From: Hedera helix
Taxonomy: Eukaryota > Streptophyta > Magnoliopsida > Apiales > Araliaceae
Direction of reading: 5' to 3'
DNA: 64,000 bases
Assembly: GCA_947179155.2 (NCBI GenBank)
Contig: OX359278.1
Span: forward strand, 21,291,244 to 21,355,243
Shown here: positions 36,525 through 48,878 of the stretch, one piece after another
Layout of the letters: the number at the start of each line of letters is the position of its first letter
Numbering within the stretch: position 1 is the first letter of the stretch
Notes under the pieces: generated by a model
The model's input: the letters and a program-made list of their open reading frames with translations, nothing else
The model's database searches: none
Told to the model about the DNA's origin: nothing
Position numbers and translations under genes: made by a program

Positions 36525-37949
36525 TAATCCCTCTTTTGGATCTGACTTTTAACTATTTAACCCGCTTTTTGACTTTTTGACCCGAAAAATTAAAATTTTA
36601 GTATTACAGTCGATTCCTACTAATTTCGATGTTACCGTCGCAACGATGACATCCGTTTCTTCAAATTCACTTCTGAACTTCAAGTTTGACCTTTTTTTCT
36701 CAAAAAAATCAAGCGGTCAACTTTGACAAAAAAGTCAACCAGAACACATATCGTGTTTACAGTCCATACCTACTAAATTCGACATTCCCGTCGCAACGGT
36801 GAAGTCTGTTTCTCAAAATTCTTTTTCAAACTTAAACATTGACTTTTCACCTTATAAGTCAAACGGTTGACTTTGACCAAAAGTCAAACGGTTGACTTTG
36901 ATCGAAAGTCAACCTCGACACCAAATTGTGTTTACCATCTCTCTTTGTTAAATTCGACGTTCTAAACTCAACGGTGTAGTCCGCGTCTCCAAATTCTCTT
37001 TTGAACTCCAAATTGGGATTTTAACTTCTTTCATTTCCTTTAGTCAAATTTTGACAAATTAACCATTTTGTCATATCTTGACATTTCGATTTGTTAACTT
37101 GCCTTCATACATATAAGTATACTTGTGTTATCAGGTATACTTTTACCTCATTCTCTTCATATCGCTATTCCACGTAATCAAAACCACCTAGGGTTTATTC
37201 TTAATTTGAGACTTCCACATTAATAACTTGGCCATACATACAAGTCTTACAAATATTAAATGTTTAGGCTTGTTCACTATATTCATATGGCTTGTATTAT
37301 ATATTAACTTGACTCACCATAATCTTAATCTATTTAGGACTATACTTGGCTACTAGGTTGGGTTTAATTTTAATTGTCACGACAATACCTAGCTTATCTA
37401 TTCTCAATTTACTAATTTGGGTTATCATAATCTACCATTCAAGGTTAAATTTTCATAAGCTTGTTTGATTAATAGATTAAACTTTACAGTGTTCTTGATG
37501 ATTAATTCAGTTAATCATTTATCACGATCGGCTAAAATATAGTTAGCACACCTCCAAATATATACGTATCTATACATATATACCTTCACGTTAACTTAAA
37601 AATATCTCACTAATTAAAATTTATTTCCTTAATAAATTTTCTCATACATCATATTCAAAACTTCTTACATAATCTCCTTTAGTCAAATACATTCATTGAA
37701 CTTTAAAGGTATTGTATTACCTTATTATTAATATACCTCCAAGTATACATGATAATCAAATTCTAGGTTTTAAAATTTTAAAACCTATATTTACTCACAT
37801 TTAAATCCTAACACAATTATTAGGGTAAAATATTTACTCACTTTCTACACATTTTACTTCTCCAAATCTAAGTTTTAACTTCAACCTTTATTCCATCATC
37901 AAAGATCTTATTTAAAAATCTTGTGAAATATCCGGGATATTACAAAACC

Positions 37950-39862
37950 ATTGTATAGAGCTTTAAGAAATTATACAGCAACAACAAATCGTATTGAAGA
38001 AAGACCAAATAGTGAAGTCAAGTTTGTCATAATCGCATTGTAATAAGTTTAATAGCAGAGTTGTGTACAAAATGTGTAAGTAAAGGTCAACTTGCAAAGT
38101 AACTCAAGAAATGTAAACGGAAGAAAAATTACAAAGAGATTCCATACTACATGACAAAGTCAAGACAGATCGTATCACAAGTTTCAAATCGTATGGAGAA
38201 GATATTGCAAAAACGGATAGTAAGGCAACTGCTGAAAAGTATGACAAGACCAGTAAAACCTCAAACCTCTGAATCAATAAGAAGAATGCAGAAAACTTAT
38301 CAAGGCCACTAAAGATAAAACTGAACAGCCCAAGAAGAAGAAGATTTTTGAACAAGAAAATGTATCAAGGAGAAAGAACCGTAAAAAATACAAAAGTCAT
38401 CCCATAAGGTCAATGCAACGGAAGCATTCGTAGAGTCCTATCAAGAAGACTCATTACAGTGCAGCAAAGATCAAAAGGCTCTCAAGAAGTAAATATTTTC
38501 TCACAGATGCTGAAAGAACTAGTGTACTTAAGATTGAAGAATGAAACTAAACAAAATATCCTCAAATCATTGAGTTACAAATTTTGTAGAGCTACCTCAA
38601 AACAAAAAGCTAAAATGATGATGAAATGCTTTACTGCCTTGCATATTAGAATTCACAAAGCAAATGACATTGAAAGATAGACTCACTATGACATATGATT
38701 AGGTTGATACTAAAAGAAGAATCTTCAATAAAGAAGTAGTCTAAGGAAAGCTGGCTAAGGATAAGGACCAGAATATGAATCAGTTATAGCTAGCTAACCA
38801 GAAGAACAAATGATCTCTACTACAACAAAGATCTAGTAGAGATCATAAGAGACGAGTGTTTAAGTGAGGGGGAACAGATCAAGTAGAAGATGGAAACGTC
38901 CAAGTAAGGGGGAGTTAATCTTAAAAAGAAAAATTTTAGTTCTCAGGAAGTGAACTAAGCTCATCTAATAGATCACAAAGCTGAAGGGAAATAGAATGCA
39001 ATCAGAATAAGTCGAAGGAAAGAACGTAAAGATTTTAGATCGTAAAGACTTTAAATCATAAAGCCTTCAGAGCAAATCATAAGACTACAGAAGAATATCG
39101 TACAGTTGCTCTAAGATCATAGTATAAAGTCAACAAATCATAGTATCAAAGGATCATAAGGCTAGAAGAGTCAATGGACTGTATGATCAGCAAAAAGAGA
39201 AGGATCTTAAAAAAGATTAATTAATAAGCATTGTCTAAGAAATGACTGAAGGAATGAAAGTGACAAAACGATCACTGGTCAAGCTCTGAACCATAGTATC
39301 AGATCAAAATCACTCAAGGAACTGAATCATATTGAAAATGCCAAATAATACAATAAAAGAAAATCGTATTGCAAGATCATATCGTAGTGCAAGTCAAATT
39401 TGCATAGCATCAGGAAGATCGTATTACAGGTGGATCACATTGCGAAATCAAAATCGTATTGCAATTCAAATTCGTATAGCAAGATCTGTTCACAAAGCAA
39501 TGTGAAATCATATTGAAAAGATGGTATAAAAGCTCAGACCATATAGCAGAAGAAGATCATATAGAAACCCAGCTTGTATTGTAGCATGCCTAATCGTATA
39601 GCAATATACCTTCTATACAATTAGCTTATTTTTTATGGTAGTAAAAGTTGTCAAAATACTAATAATAGAAATAATATGAGATGAAAGGCTGGATGAAATC
39701 TCTCTTTATCAAAGTTAAAATATGTGAATCAGAGCGTAACAATGTCTACCAGCTAGTTTGATTTTGAATTTTCAGTCGACCGTTGGAGGCTTATCAGAGA
39801 AAGTATACTATATGATGTCACTCACATGATTGCCATTTTTAGCATACTGCAAATGAAGACAG
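37950..39862 (+). mobile_element. Sirevirus-like copia 3' region and LTR start (partial)
   Basis: The stretch has purine-rich AAGTAAGGGGGAGTT and TGAGGGGGAACAG tracts (38860-38915) like the polypurine tracts of Sirevirus copia elements, then an array of short ATCGTATTGCAA-like repeats and a TATA box at 39525. Frames are broken and no domain is certain. It probably joins the LTR-like sequence at 45300-45893 across the inserted copia element. Confidence 0.45.
39300..39610 (+). promoter_or_regulatory. short repeated motif array upstream of a TATA box
   Basis: The word ATCGTATTGCAAG and near forms (TCGTATAGCAA, TCGTAGTGCAAG, TCGTATTACAG) recur about eight times. TATAAAAG lies at 39525-39532, inside the array. 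This looks like the enhancer-plus-promoter (U3) region of a retrotransposon LTR. Confidence 0.55.
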
Positions 39863-41704
39863 TGTTGGTTTGTAATATTCATAGACGCAATCAAATTGCA
39901 CAAAATAGCGGAAGCATGGTAAAATCAAATTTAAAAATTTACAAACCATAATCCAGGATCGACCTTTATGCGCAATTATTAATTAATAAAGAAGAAGTTA
40001 GAGATATACCGTTGTAGAACTCAAAGCTTCAACGGGTACAAGTTCACCTCCAAATCCTTCGCGTTCTTCTTGAATTTCACCGTTGGATTCCAATGATCAA
40101 CGTTAGCCACCCAAGTGTTTGGCCTCTAGAGGTGATCCACCAAGGAATAATAATAATTCAAGAAGTGGGTGATGACAAACCTTAGTTTTATCTCTCTAGA
40201 GAATCTGTGAGTACTCTCCCAATACTTGTGGAAGTATATGTGTGTAACCTTAATCCATAATAAGACTTCTCTTATTTATAGACTTAGTAAACCATCCTAA
40301 CACCTTTAGGAATAGGGTTTTTAATTAAACTCCTAATCTAATTAGGAACTTAATTGATTTAATATAATAATTATAATTCCTAAACTATTTAGAAACTTAA
40401 TTATTAATTATGAGAGTACTCTTATTAATTAATTCCTAAACCATTTAGGAACTAAATAATAATGATAATAATAATAATAATAATAATAATAAGACTCCTC
40501 TTATTAATTTATAATTAGTATTTCCAAAATACTAAATAATAAATATTAAGCTATTTAATTTATTCTATCCACATAGTATAAATTAAATATACTTAATTCA
40601 TTATTACAATTATGCCATTTACTTCTTAAATAATTATTTTCCTTTTGCGGTGTGACCCTTTAGGTTCTCCATATTAAACCGGTTATAGAATAAATTAATT
40701 AGAACTATTCTAATCTTATTTATATAAATAAATTAAACTATTTAATTCATTTAAATAAATAATATTTATTCCATAATAAGGGTAAGCCCCCTTAGCGATC
40801 AACGACTTTCCAGATAATATAGATTTCAACATTTAATCACAAAAGAACCTATTCAGCGAATAGTTACCGTACAATTCAATCCTTCTACCTCACAATGTCC
40901 TAATCAAATATAAGACATGGTATTACTGTCAAGTCTTATTTTATTTGATTATATGCATTTCGATCCTTAAATGAATAACTCTAATTAATGTAAATTAGAA
41001 ACTACTTTCTAATTTTCATTCTGCCTTGGCCAAGGACTACTGAGTTGTCATTTATCGAATCGCATAGGATATTCTCTTCTTTTACTAGAAGTGGTAGATT
41101 CTTTGTTGATCATTCACCTATCTCCATGTATGACTTATTATATCCAATCATACCCTTTGATACACCCTAAAGGTTTTAAGGAATATGTCAAAATATAATT
41201 CATCATAAACAAAATACTATGATGATCTCAAGTCCAAGGATCACTTGTACTACTATCACAAAAGAAACTCCTATTGACAGGCAAGTAAGACTCCATTAGG
41301 TGTTCCTTGAGCGAGTCACGTTTAGTGAACTTATTCTCTAATAAGCACCTACATACTTGCTTTAGTGTCTCTACACAAATGATTATGAGATCAATCGTCC
41401 TCTTCATAAGAGCAAGCATAGTATGTACTAATCTATCCGGATTCACTAATCCCCATTTTAGTGATCCAACGATTAGGAACAATTTTAGTTTTGAGCTATC
41501 TTGAATTTAAATCTCATTAGCATGATCCTCATCATGGTTTTAAAAGCATTGCTCGAAAACTATGGGTTTATCCATTTGATTAATTCTAGTAATTATAATC
41601 ATGAATAAAGAAATGCCTTGATTCTTTTATTTATAAACGAACAAGATTACAAAGTATATGCTTATCACATCAAATGTGATTGGCTTGAGGGCATACTACT
41701 TTCA
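39863..41704 (-). repeat. 3' LTR of the decayed copia element
   Basis: The minus-strand start (TGAAAGTAGTATGCCC) lies right after the polypurine tract CAAGTGGGAGAT at about 41717-41706. The other end is set at TGTTGG on the plus strand (39863), by its terminal CA on the minus strand, and is less certain. Confidence 0.55.
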
Positions 41705-42035
41705 ATCTCCCACTTGCACTAAAGTCAATCGCCCTTTGGTATCCCCATACCATTCTTCTCTAAGTGGCGTACAAATTGCTTAGTAAATGCTTTAGTTAAT
41801 GGATCTGTAATGTTGTTCTAAGAGCTTGCCATCTTTATGGTGCTGTCTCCTTTTCAATGATTCATCTAATCATATGAAAGTGCTGCAACACATGTTTGGA
41901 TTTCAGATGAGACATGGGTTCTTTGGCAAATTAAATTCCTTTAATGCTAGGAACCATTATAAGTTCTGTAATGAACTTGTTGAACCAAACAATCAACTTT
42001 GCAGCTTCACTTATAGTTATTTACTATGTCTTTGT

Positions 42036-43100
42036 CACTAAATCAGCAACTCCTTGCTGTTTGGAACTTTTCCAACTCACTGCAGCACCGTTCAAGGTAA
42101 TCATATTACCTGAAATGGATATGCTGTTATCTTGGTTAGTCTTAACAAACAAGAGTTTGTTAAAACCCTCTAGTTTTCTATCAAACTCATCATTAGAAAC
42201 TCTTTTCTAATATTCTTCTTTAGAAATGAACTGATATCTGCTTATCATGCATAAGCAATATTAGGTCAAGTACATATCATCCCGTATATGATAGATCCTA
42301 TTGCTGAGGCATAAGGAGTCTTACTCATACGGTCTCTCTCTTGGAACCTACTTCTTCGAGAGATGTTTTCTAGAACCCAACGGCATGAGCCCTTTCTTGT
42401 AATTTTTTTTATGCTAAACTTCTTTAGCATAGAATCAATGTACGTTCCTTGGGATAAGTCAAGCATCCTTTTAGATCTATCTCTATAGATCTTTAAAATA
42501 TAGGATGTTTCTCCCAAGTCCTTCATGGAGAAGTGTTTAGACAACTACATCTTTACTGATTGTAGCATCGGTATGTTATTCCTTATCAGTTTTATATCAC
42601 CATATAATACTAGGAATGTCACAGTGCTCCCACTAACCTTTGTACACACTTGGTTCATCATCGTGTTTAGACAACTACATCTTTACTGATTGTAGCATCG
42701 GTATGTTATTCCTTATCAGTTTTATATCACCATATAATACTAGGAATGTCACAGTGCTCCCACTAACCTTTGTACACACTTGGTTCATCATCGTCTTTGA
42801 TAAAATCAAACTCATTTGATTGTCTAATCAAAACGGATGTTCCATTTTTGAGAAACTTGTTTCAATTCATAATTGAATCGTTGTAACTTACATACTTGAT
42901 TTACTCCATCTATATGGAGACAAATCCTCTTGATTGTATCATGCATACATCCTTTTGTATAATAAGCTACAACTGCAAGTAAAATCCAAATTGATATATG
43001 CATTTTCACTAGTGAAAATTTTCATTATAGTCAACTCATTGACCTTATTTGAAATCTTTTACCACTAGTCAGGTCTTATAGGTCTACACCTAGCCATCTG
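42036..43100 (-). pseudogene. copia reverse transcriptase and RNase H remnant
   Basis: Minus strand: SKHFSMKDLGETSYIL and IYRDRSKRMLDLSQGTYID (42541-42400), then MSKTPYASAIGSIIYGMICT (to 42266), standard copia RT. Upstream, FLVLYGD replaces the catalytic YVDD (about 42600). The RNase H piece TLNGAAVSWKSSKQQGVAD lies near 42105-42045. Stops and frameshifts separate the pieces. Confidence 0.85.
42533..42792. repeat. 130-bp perfect tandem duplication in the copia RT
   Basis: 42533-42662 and 42663-42792 are identical as far as I can read. The unit includes the degraded RT active-site segment. Perfect identity inside an old element implies a recent event or an assembly artefact. Confidence 0.9.
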
Positions 43101-43639
43101 CTTTAGTCTTTCTCCAAAGACCCATTTCGGATTTTATGATCAGTAGTCATTTCTATTGAGTAGCTAATACTCATATCTCATCGTATGTAACTAGATCATC
43201 ATCCACTATGATGCGTACCTCATCATCATCATCTATGATGAATCCATACCATTCAGGTATCTTCGGTTCTAAACCAGATTTACGACTTGGTTGTGGTACA
43301 ATAGGTTTATTTACTTATACAGATTCCTTCACTTGATCTGTAGTGTTTTGTGGTTCTTGAACTTCTTCAAGATCTATTTTACTCCCACTAACCCTTTAAG
43401 GAAAAACTTCTTTTCCTATAAGGCAGTGTGTTTCAACAAACACCTTTTAGTTAGTCGGATTATAGAAGTGATACCATAAACTTTCTTTAGGATATCCCAC
43501 AAGTTTACACTTATCAGATCTTGTCCCAAGCTTATCATTGTCAAACCTTTTGACATAAGCTGGACAATTCAAATCTTAATATACTTAAGACTTGGTTTCC
43601 TCCCTATCCATGACTCATATGAAGTCTTGAGGAGGAAAT

Positions 43640-44110
43640 AAGAAGGTATATGATTTAGTAGATATGCGATCGTTTCTAAGGTATAACCCTAGAAGTATAC
43701 TGGAAGATTGGTATAACTCATCATGGATCATCACCATGTCCATTGTGAGATAATACCATTTCGCTTAAGATGATCTAGAAACTTATTGCTTAAGTATTCC
43801 CTTCTCGATCTAATCGAAGAACTTTAATACTTTTGGCCTTTAGTTTCTATACTTCACTTTTGAATTCTTTGAACGTTTCAAACGATTCGGATTTGTATTT
43901 CATCACATACATATATCGAAATCTAGAATCATCAATGAAAATAATGAATGAATACCTTTCTCTTGCATTTGTTGTCATAGGTCCCACACAAAACTATGTG
44001 TACCATCTCTAACAACTCCGCAACTCGCTCTCCATGTCCACTAAATGAAGATTTAGTCATATTGTCCATAATACAAGATTCACAAGTTGTATTTGATTCA
44101 TAATCAAAAG
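43640..44110 (-). pseudogene. copia integrase remnant
   Basis: The minus strand reads CESCIMDNMTKSSFSGHGER and ELLEMVH (44095-44005), the end of the integrase zinc-binding region and start of the core, followed by broken core sequence towards 43640. Confidence 0.8.
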
Positions 44111-44577
44111 GCTCTAAAAAACCTATCTTTATAGAACTTGTTTAGTCTTGTTTCATCAACATGACCGAGTTACCAGTATTGCATAATGGTATGATCCATA
44201 TCATCTCTTTGTCATTAGTTTGTTCAATTTTAAAATACTTTCATGTATGTCAAGTTTACAAAGTCCATCAAGTAATCAACATAGTAACATCTTACTAACT
44301 AAATGGACTTGCCTGTAGGCAATGCTAAACTGTAAGTTCCTATGATTAATGCAGCAACCTTTTGCTCCATTCCCCGCGCACAGGATTACTTATCTTTAGT
44401 TCAGCTTTCTACTTCTGCCTAGTCTCTACAACGGTTTACATATTTGAGACCTCCAGCCGGTATCTAATACCTAAGTAGAAACTTGACTTATAGAAAGTTC
44501 TATTTCATTATGAACAAATCTATATCTATAGCTAAAGTTTCACTAAACTTCTTCTACTTAACTATTACAACTCTCTT

Positions 44578-44619
44578 GCAGTTATTCTTCCAGTGTCCCA
44601 GCTTATTGCAATGAAAGCA
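44578..44619 (-). pseudogene. copia gag zinc knuckle
   Basis: The minus strand encodes CFHCNKLGHWKNNC, a complete CX2CX4HX4C nucleic-acid-binding knuckle, preceded by DPEGKGV. The surrounding gag frame is broken. Confidence 0.85.
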
Positions 44620-45299
44620 AACTCCTTTGCCCTCGGGATCACTTTTATTTATGTCCTTTGTTTAGCCTTTCTTTTGCCTTCTATCTTTTCTGATTCATCA
44701 GAAATACCTTTGACCATCTTCTTCAACTTAGAAGATTCGTCTACTAGTAAGACTTGGTCTTTCTTGGAAGGAAAGTGACTCTTAACTTATTCAACATATT
44801 TAAGCAAATCAGGTAAACTGACTTCAAGCTTATTAATGTTAAAGTTCACAACAATTTGTGAAAGGGAGTCAGCGAGTCACTGCAAGATCGAATCTTGACT
44901 CAACTCTCCATCTTTGACAAAACCTAGGTGTCCTAATTGATCGATCGGATTGATCATCTATAGGACACGTGTCTTTGCTGTAGTACCATTGGTTATTATA
45001 GATTGGAAGAGCTCATTAGATATCTTATATCTAGTTGACCTACTTTGCTCACCAAACAACTATTGAATGTGCAACAATATAGTAGGTGCATCTATTTTCT
45101 TGTGTTGACGCTATAACTCGTTACTTATGGATGCGAGCATGATGCATTGAGCCACCTTTGCATCATCTTGTTATTTCTTAAAATAACAATATCTTCCTCA
45201 TAGGCTTAGTCTGCAACGTTTGTAGGGATAGACAAATTTAGGACATTTTGCTAGTTTTTCAGCATTGAGAACTATTCTCAAAATTGTTTAATCAATCCG

Positions 45300-45893
45300 A
45301 ACAATTCGGTTCATCAACCATCTTCTAAAGGAATCTTCATCAAAATCAAAATCATCAGCAGCACTTTAACAACCATCTTCATCAAAATCATCAGAAAGAC
45401 GAGACTTGGTGACTCACCAGATTCTAAAGGAATCTGACCCTGTGTGGGACGGACTTAGTGACTTGAATGAACCTTAGTAGTTCAGGTGTAACAAATTTTT
45501 GTGATCTGATTGTATTGAGCAAGAATATTCTTAGTTGATTCCCTGCCAGAAGTGCAGAAGAGTGGAGTAAGAGATCTTGGCTCCGAACCACTTAAAGTTT
45601 CCTGTGTCCTTCTTTCATGCTCTTACTGCTTTACTTTATCACTGCATGAACTATAACAACACTAAATGTTCTAACTGCTTTATCATTTGTAACAATATTT
45701 TAGTAGCCTAATTTAAAACAGAGCTGAATCTTTTACTTCATTTTAAAAGGGGTTTTATCAAATTAACTATTCCGCTATAATTATAGAGTAAATAATTTGA
45801 TAAAAAAAATTGTTAAAACAAAATGAGAAAATAAAGTGATCTATTCAACCCCCATTTCTAGATCACCTTTGTGTCATTAGGGAACCAACATAT
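45300..45893 (+). mobile_element. Sirevirus-like LTR end
   Basis: Contains GAATATTCTTAGTTGATTCC, CTTGGCTCCGAACCACTTAA and, at the end, ATTCAACCCCCATTTCTAGA and GGGAACCAACA, a typical Sirevirus LTR 3' end. It is the likely continuation of the region ending at 39862. Confidence 0.5.
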
Positions 45894-46837
45894 ATTATTG
45901 AACTTATTAGGTAAAATGATTCTGATAAGAAAATACTTTCCTCCAAAAATTGTATTATCTAAATTATAATATGATTATACTTATAGTTAAAACATAAGTG
46001 AAAAAGGGAGATATCCTACAGTGTATCTAGCTAGTATACTCCATACGGTTAATACATGAATATTTAAGATTTTTTTTAGATAAATTCGACCGTACAAATG
46101 AAATGAACAGACACAAATAATATTTGATTATATGAATTTTCATATAATTTGATGATGTCTATCAACGACTTTATGTTAATGAAAGTTCAATAAATCTACG
46201 TCGTCCAAAATTATACTTATTTTACAAGATTATAATAATAGTTTTATAAAACTTTAAATTTAATAAAAAATTACATCATCTCATAGTTTGGTATGATCTT
46301 TCCATTCATACAGTTAAATATCTTATGATTATAAACTCACACACACCACTACTTTGTCACTGCAAAGGTTTGAACTTCCACCCTATTGATACACAAGTGA
46401 TGTGGATAACCAGTGAATCAAAGCCCTTTGGTTATTATGATTGTTTTCTTGTATACTATATTACTAATTTTTATTTTTTGACTTGTTTGAACTGAACGAT
46501 GGTCTTGTTATAGAATTATAATATTATTCTTGACAATTTTAATTATATTTTTATAAATTATTATTGGACTAAATGATTAATTTTTATTTTTTTATTTAAT
46601 AATTGAATCATAAGGCCGATTAGTATATTATATTTATATTTTAATAATAATTACAATTTAATATTGGATACAACTTTTAAAATTATATTATTTAAATAAT
46701 GATTAAATTTTACTTATACTTCGAACTATACTTATACTTATATTTTATTAATAACAATAAATTTAAGTGAGGTAGAATTCTTTATGATAATTCTTCTTAA
46801 ACTATATTATCTAATTGGTAATATAATTTTACTTAAA

Positions 46838-46872
<35 letters not shown>

Positions 46873-48097
46873 CTAGAAATAACAAATTAGTATTAAGTAA
46901 GATGGTCTTATTTTGATTATTTCCTTATAAAACTATGTTACTATTTCTTGTTTCCTTATAAACCAAGATACTAATTTTAGTTTTCGATTTGGATTGATAA
47001 ATAATTAAAGTTTACTTAGCATTGAAAATTTCAAATGTCAAACCAAAAAAAGGACAAACTAAATCAAAAAAAGGAGAATTGATCAAATTGTCTATTTAAT
47101 TATAGTATAGATAGATAGATACACGAATCATACTATTAGTGCATAAGTTTTTTAGTATAGTTTGTGCACATAGTATTATTCTTAGTTATACTAGTTCAAT
47201 ACATATGTATGGTACGAGCTAATTTAATATGTATAAATTATCTTTATAAAAGATTATTCATTAAGATAATTATTAAAAAAATGATAATAATGACATTACT
47301 TAATAAGTATATTTAATCTTTATAATATTTGTTATAAATGCTATACATTTATAAATTATTAAATCTCTCAAAAATATTTCAAAATTTTAAAATTAATCAA
47401 TCTATTTTTTGTTCCACAAAACAATCTCATTTTTAGCGATGGTAGTGTCAAATGACATACTATTCTCTATTCTAACATCACAATTTTATTACTCTTTTTG
47501 TATTTGGATAAAATCTTCCATTGACTTTTATAATTATATTGATTATTTTTTAAATCAATAGATCTTATTATTTCTTTATATATGTGCAAAAAATTCATAA
47601 ACATGGTAAACAACATACAATTATGTACTAATTACAATATTTGTCTTTTTAAATATCTTAATATAAATGTTTAATTATTAATTTTAAAAATGTCAATTTG
47701 ACTATAAAAGTTAATGGATGACTTTTATTTTGGGACAGAAGTAGTATCATGATATAAAAATAATATACTCTTAAAAGTTTGTAAATTTTATAAATGAGAC
47801 TATTAATTTTGTACTCCCTTCATCTATAAGACCTTGACTTTTATAAAATACAAATTTAATTTTTCTTTATATATATATTTTTTGAAATGGTAAGTGGATA
47901 AATTGACAAAAATTAAAATTAGAAAAAATACTTTGTGCAAATTTTATCTTGTCGGAGAATATTCGTTCTGTCGGGAAATATTCGATTCGTACGACGGTGC
48001 CGAAATAACTAAACATTGGTGAACCCTACAACGAAATATTGTCGGATATAGAAAACGACATAAGTAATATTTTTAAATAAAAATAGTCAACGATACT
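45894..48097. other. AT-rich intergenic DNA with possible MITE pieces
   Basis: No genes were seen. Stowaway-like tips occur at about 47732-47748 (GGGACAGAAGTAGTA) and 47812-47825 (TACTCCCTTCATC), too diverged to pair. A (TA)n run lies near 46842-46868. Confidence 0.4.
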
Positions 48098-48878
48098 ATC
48101 ACTGTAACTGTAATGTCCTAGAATTTCCATGTCATTATTAATTAAATTATTAATTTAATTTCTAACGAGTTAGTTTTACGATATTATTTAAATTTTTTTA
48201 TGTGATTAATTAATTACGTGATTAAATGATTATGTGATTAATTACTAGAATTAATTAAAGGGGGTCACTAATATGTTATTAAATTAGTGAACGGTTCCCT
48301 AAAGTTTTAATATCAAAGTAATTGATAAGTTTTCTATTAATTAAATATTTAATTAAATTGAATATAATGAGTTAATTAAATATAATAAATTAATTAATAT
48401 AATTATTAATTAATGTAAATAATGTGAAATATTAATAATAATATTTATTAGTCTATTTAGTAATTTAATACTAATGGGTTAGAGTATTTAATTATTTATT
48501 CAATCTAATTATTTATTTAATCATGGATTGAATAATTAATGTGTAAATTATTGAATTAGCCCAACATGGATCAATTAGTAGCCCAAGTGAAGAATAATAA
48601 AATTTGGCAAACTAGTAGCCCAAACAATTTAATAGGAGCCCAATTGGTATTTTAAATAAAGCTCAAAACATGAACCCACTTGAAATTAAATTATGTAACT
48701 ATTATTTATTAAAGTAATTACATGGGACAACCTTTTTGGGACAAGAATGAAGTTCATCAGTCGTGTGTGCTTGGGAGAGAGAGAGAAAAATGATTTTTTG
48801 TTTTTGTTTTGGTTTTATTTTTCAATTATTTAATAAATGGATTGCTTGTATTAATTTTTAAAGTACATGGACCATTCC

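Larger units (their letters stand above)
29380..37944 (-). mobile_element. solo LTR, type B (copy B1), interrupted by a type A solo LTR
   Basis: The plus strand starts TGTAATGACCCGGGAATCCC at 29380 and ends TCCGGGATATTACA at 37944. Both flanks carry AAACC (29375-29379 and 37945-37949), a perfect 5-bp target duplication. Removing the nested LTR (4361 bp with its duplication) leaves about 4.2 kb with no internal coding region, hence a solo LTR. On the minus strand it shows a candidate donor (TATAAG|GTATAT, 31872), a hairpin TGAGC/GCTCA (29915-29930) and a TTTTCAG acceptor (29892-29890). Confidence 0.85.
39863..45300 (-). mobile_element. decayed Ty1/copia element inserted in the Sirevirus-like LTR
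   Basis: The minus-strand order from 45300 down is gag region, zinc knuckle, integrase, reverse transcriptase, RNase H, a polypurine tract (GTGCAAGTGGGAGAT) and an LTR of about 1.84 kb (41704-39863). Order and motifs are those of a full gag-pol of copia type, but stops and frameshifts are everywhere. No 5' LTR was found. Confidence 0.75.

Noticed and set aside
32169..37944. Treating 32169-37944 as one LTR
   Set aside because: The flanks do not match (TAATC against AAACC); pairing 32169 with 36524 and 29380 with 37944 gives two perfect duplications instead.
39863..45893. One LTR from TGTTGGT at 39863 to ACCAACA at 45893
   Set aside because: The termini are complementary, but the flanks GACAG and TATAT differ and a copia 3' LTR explains 39863-41704.
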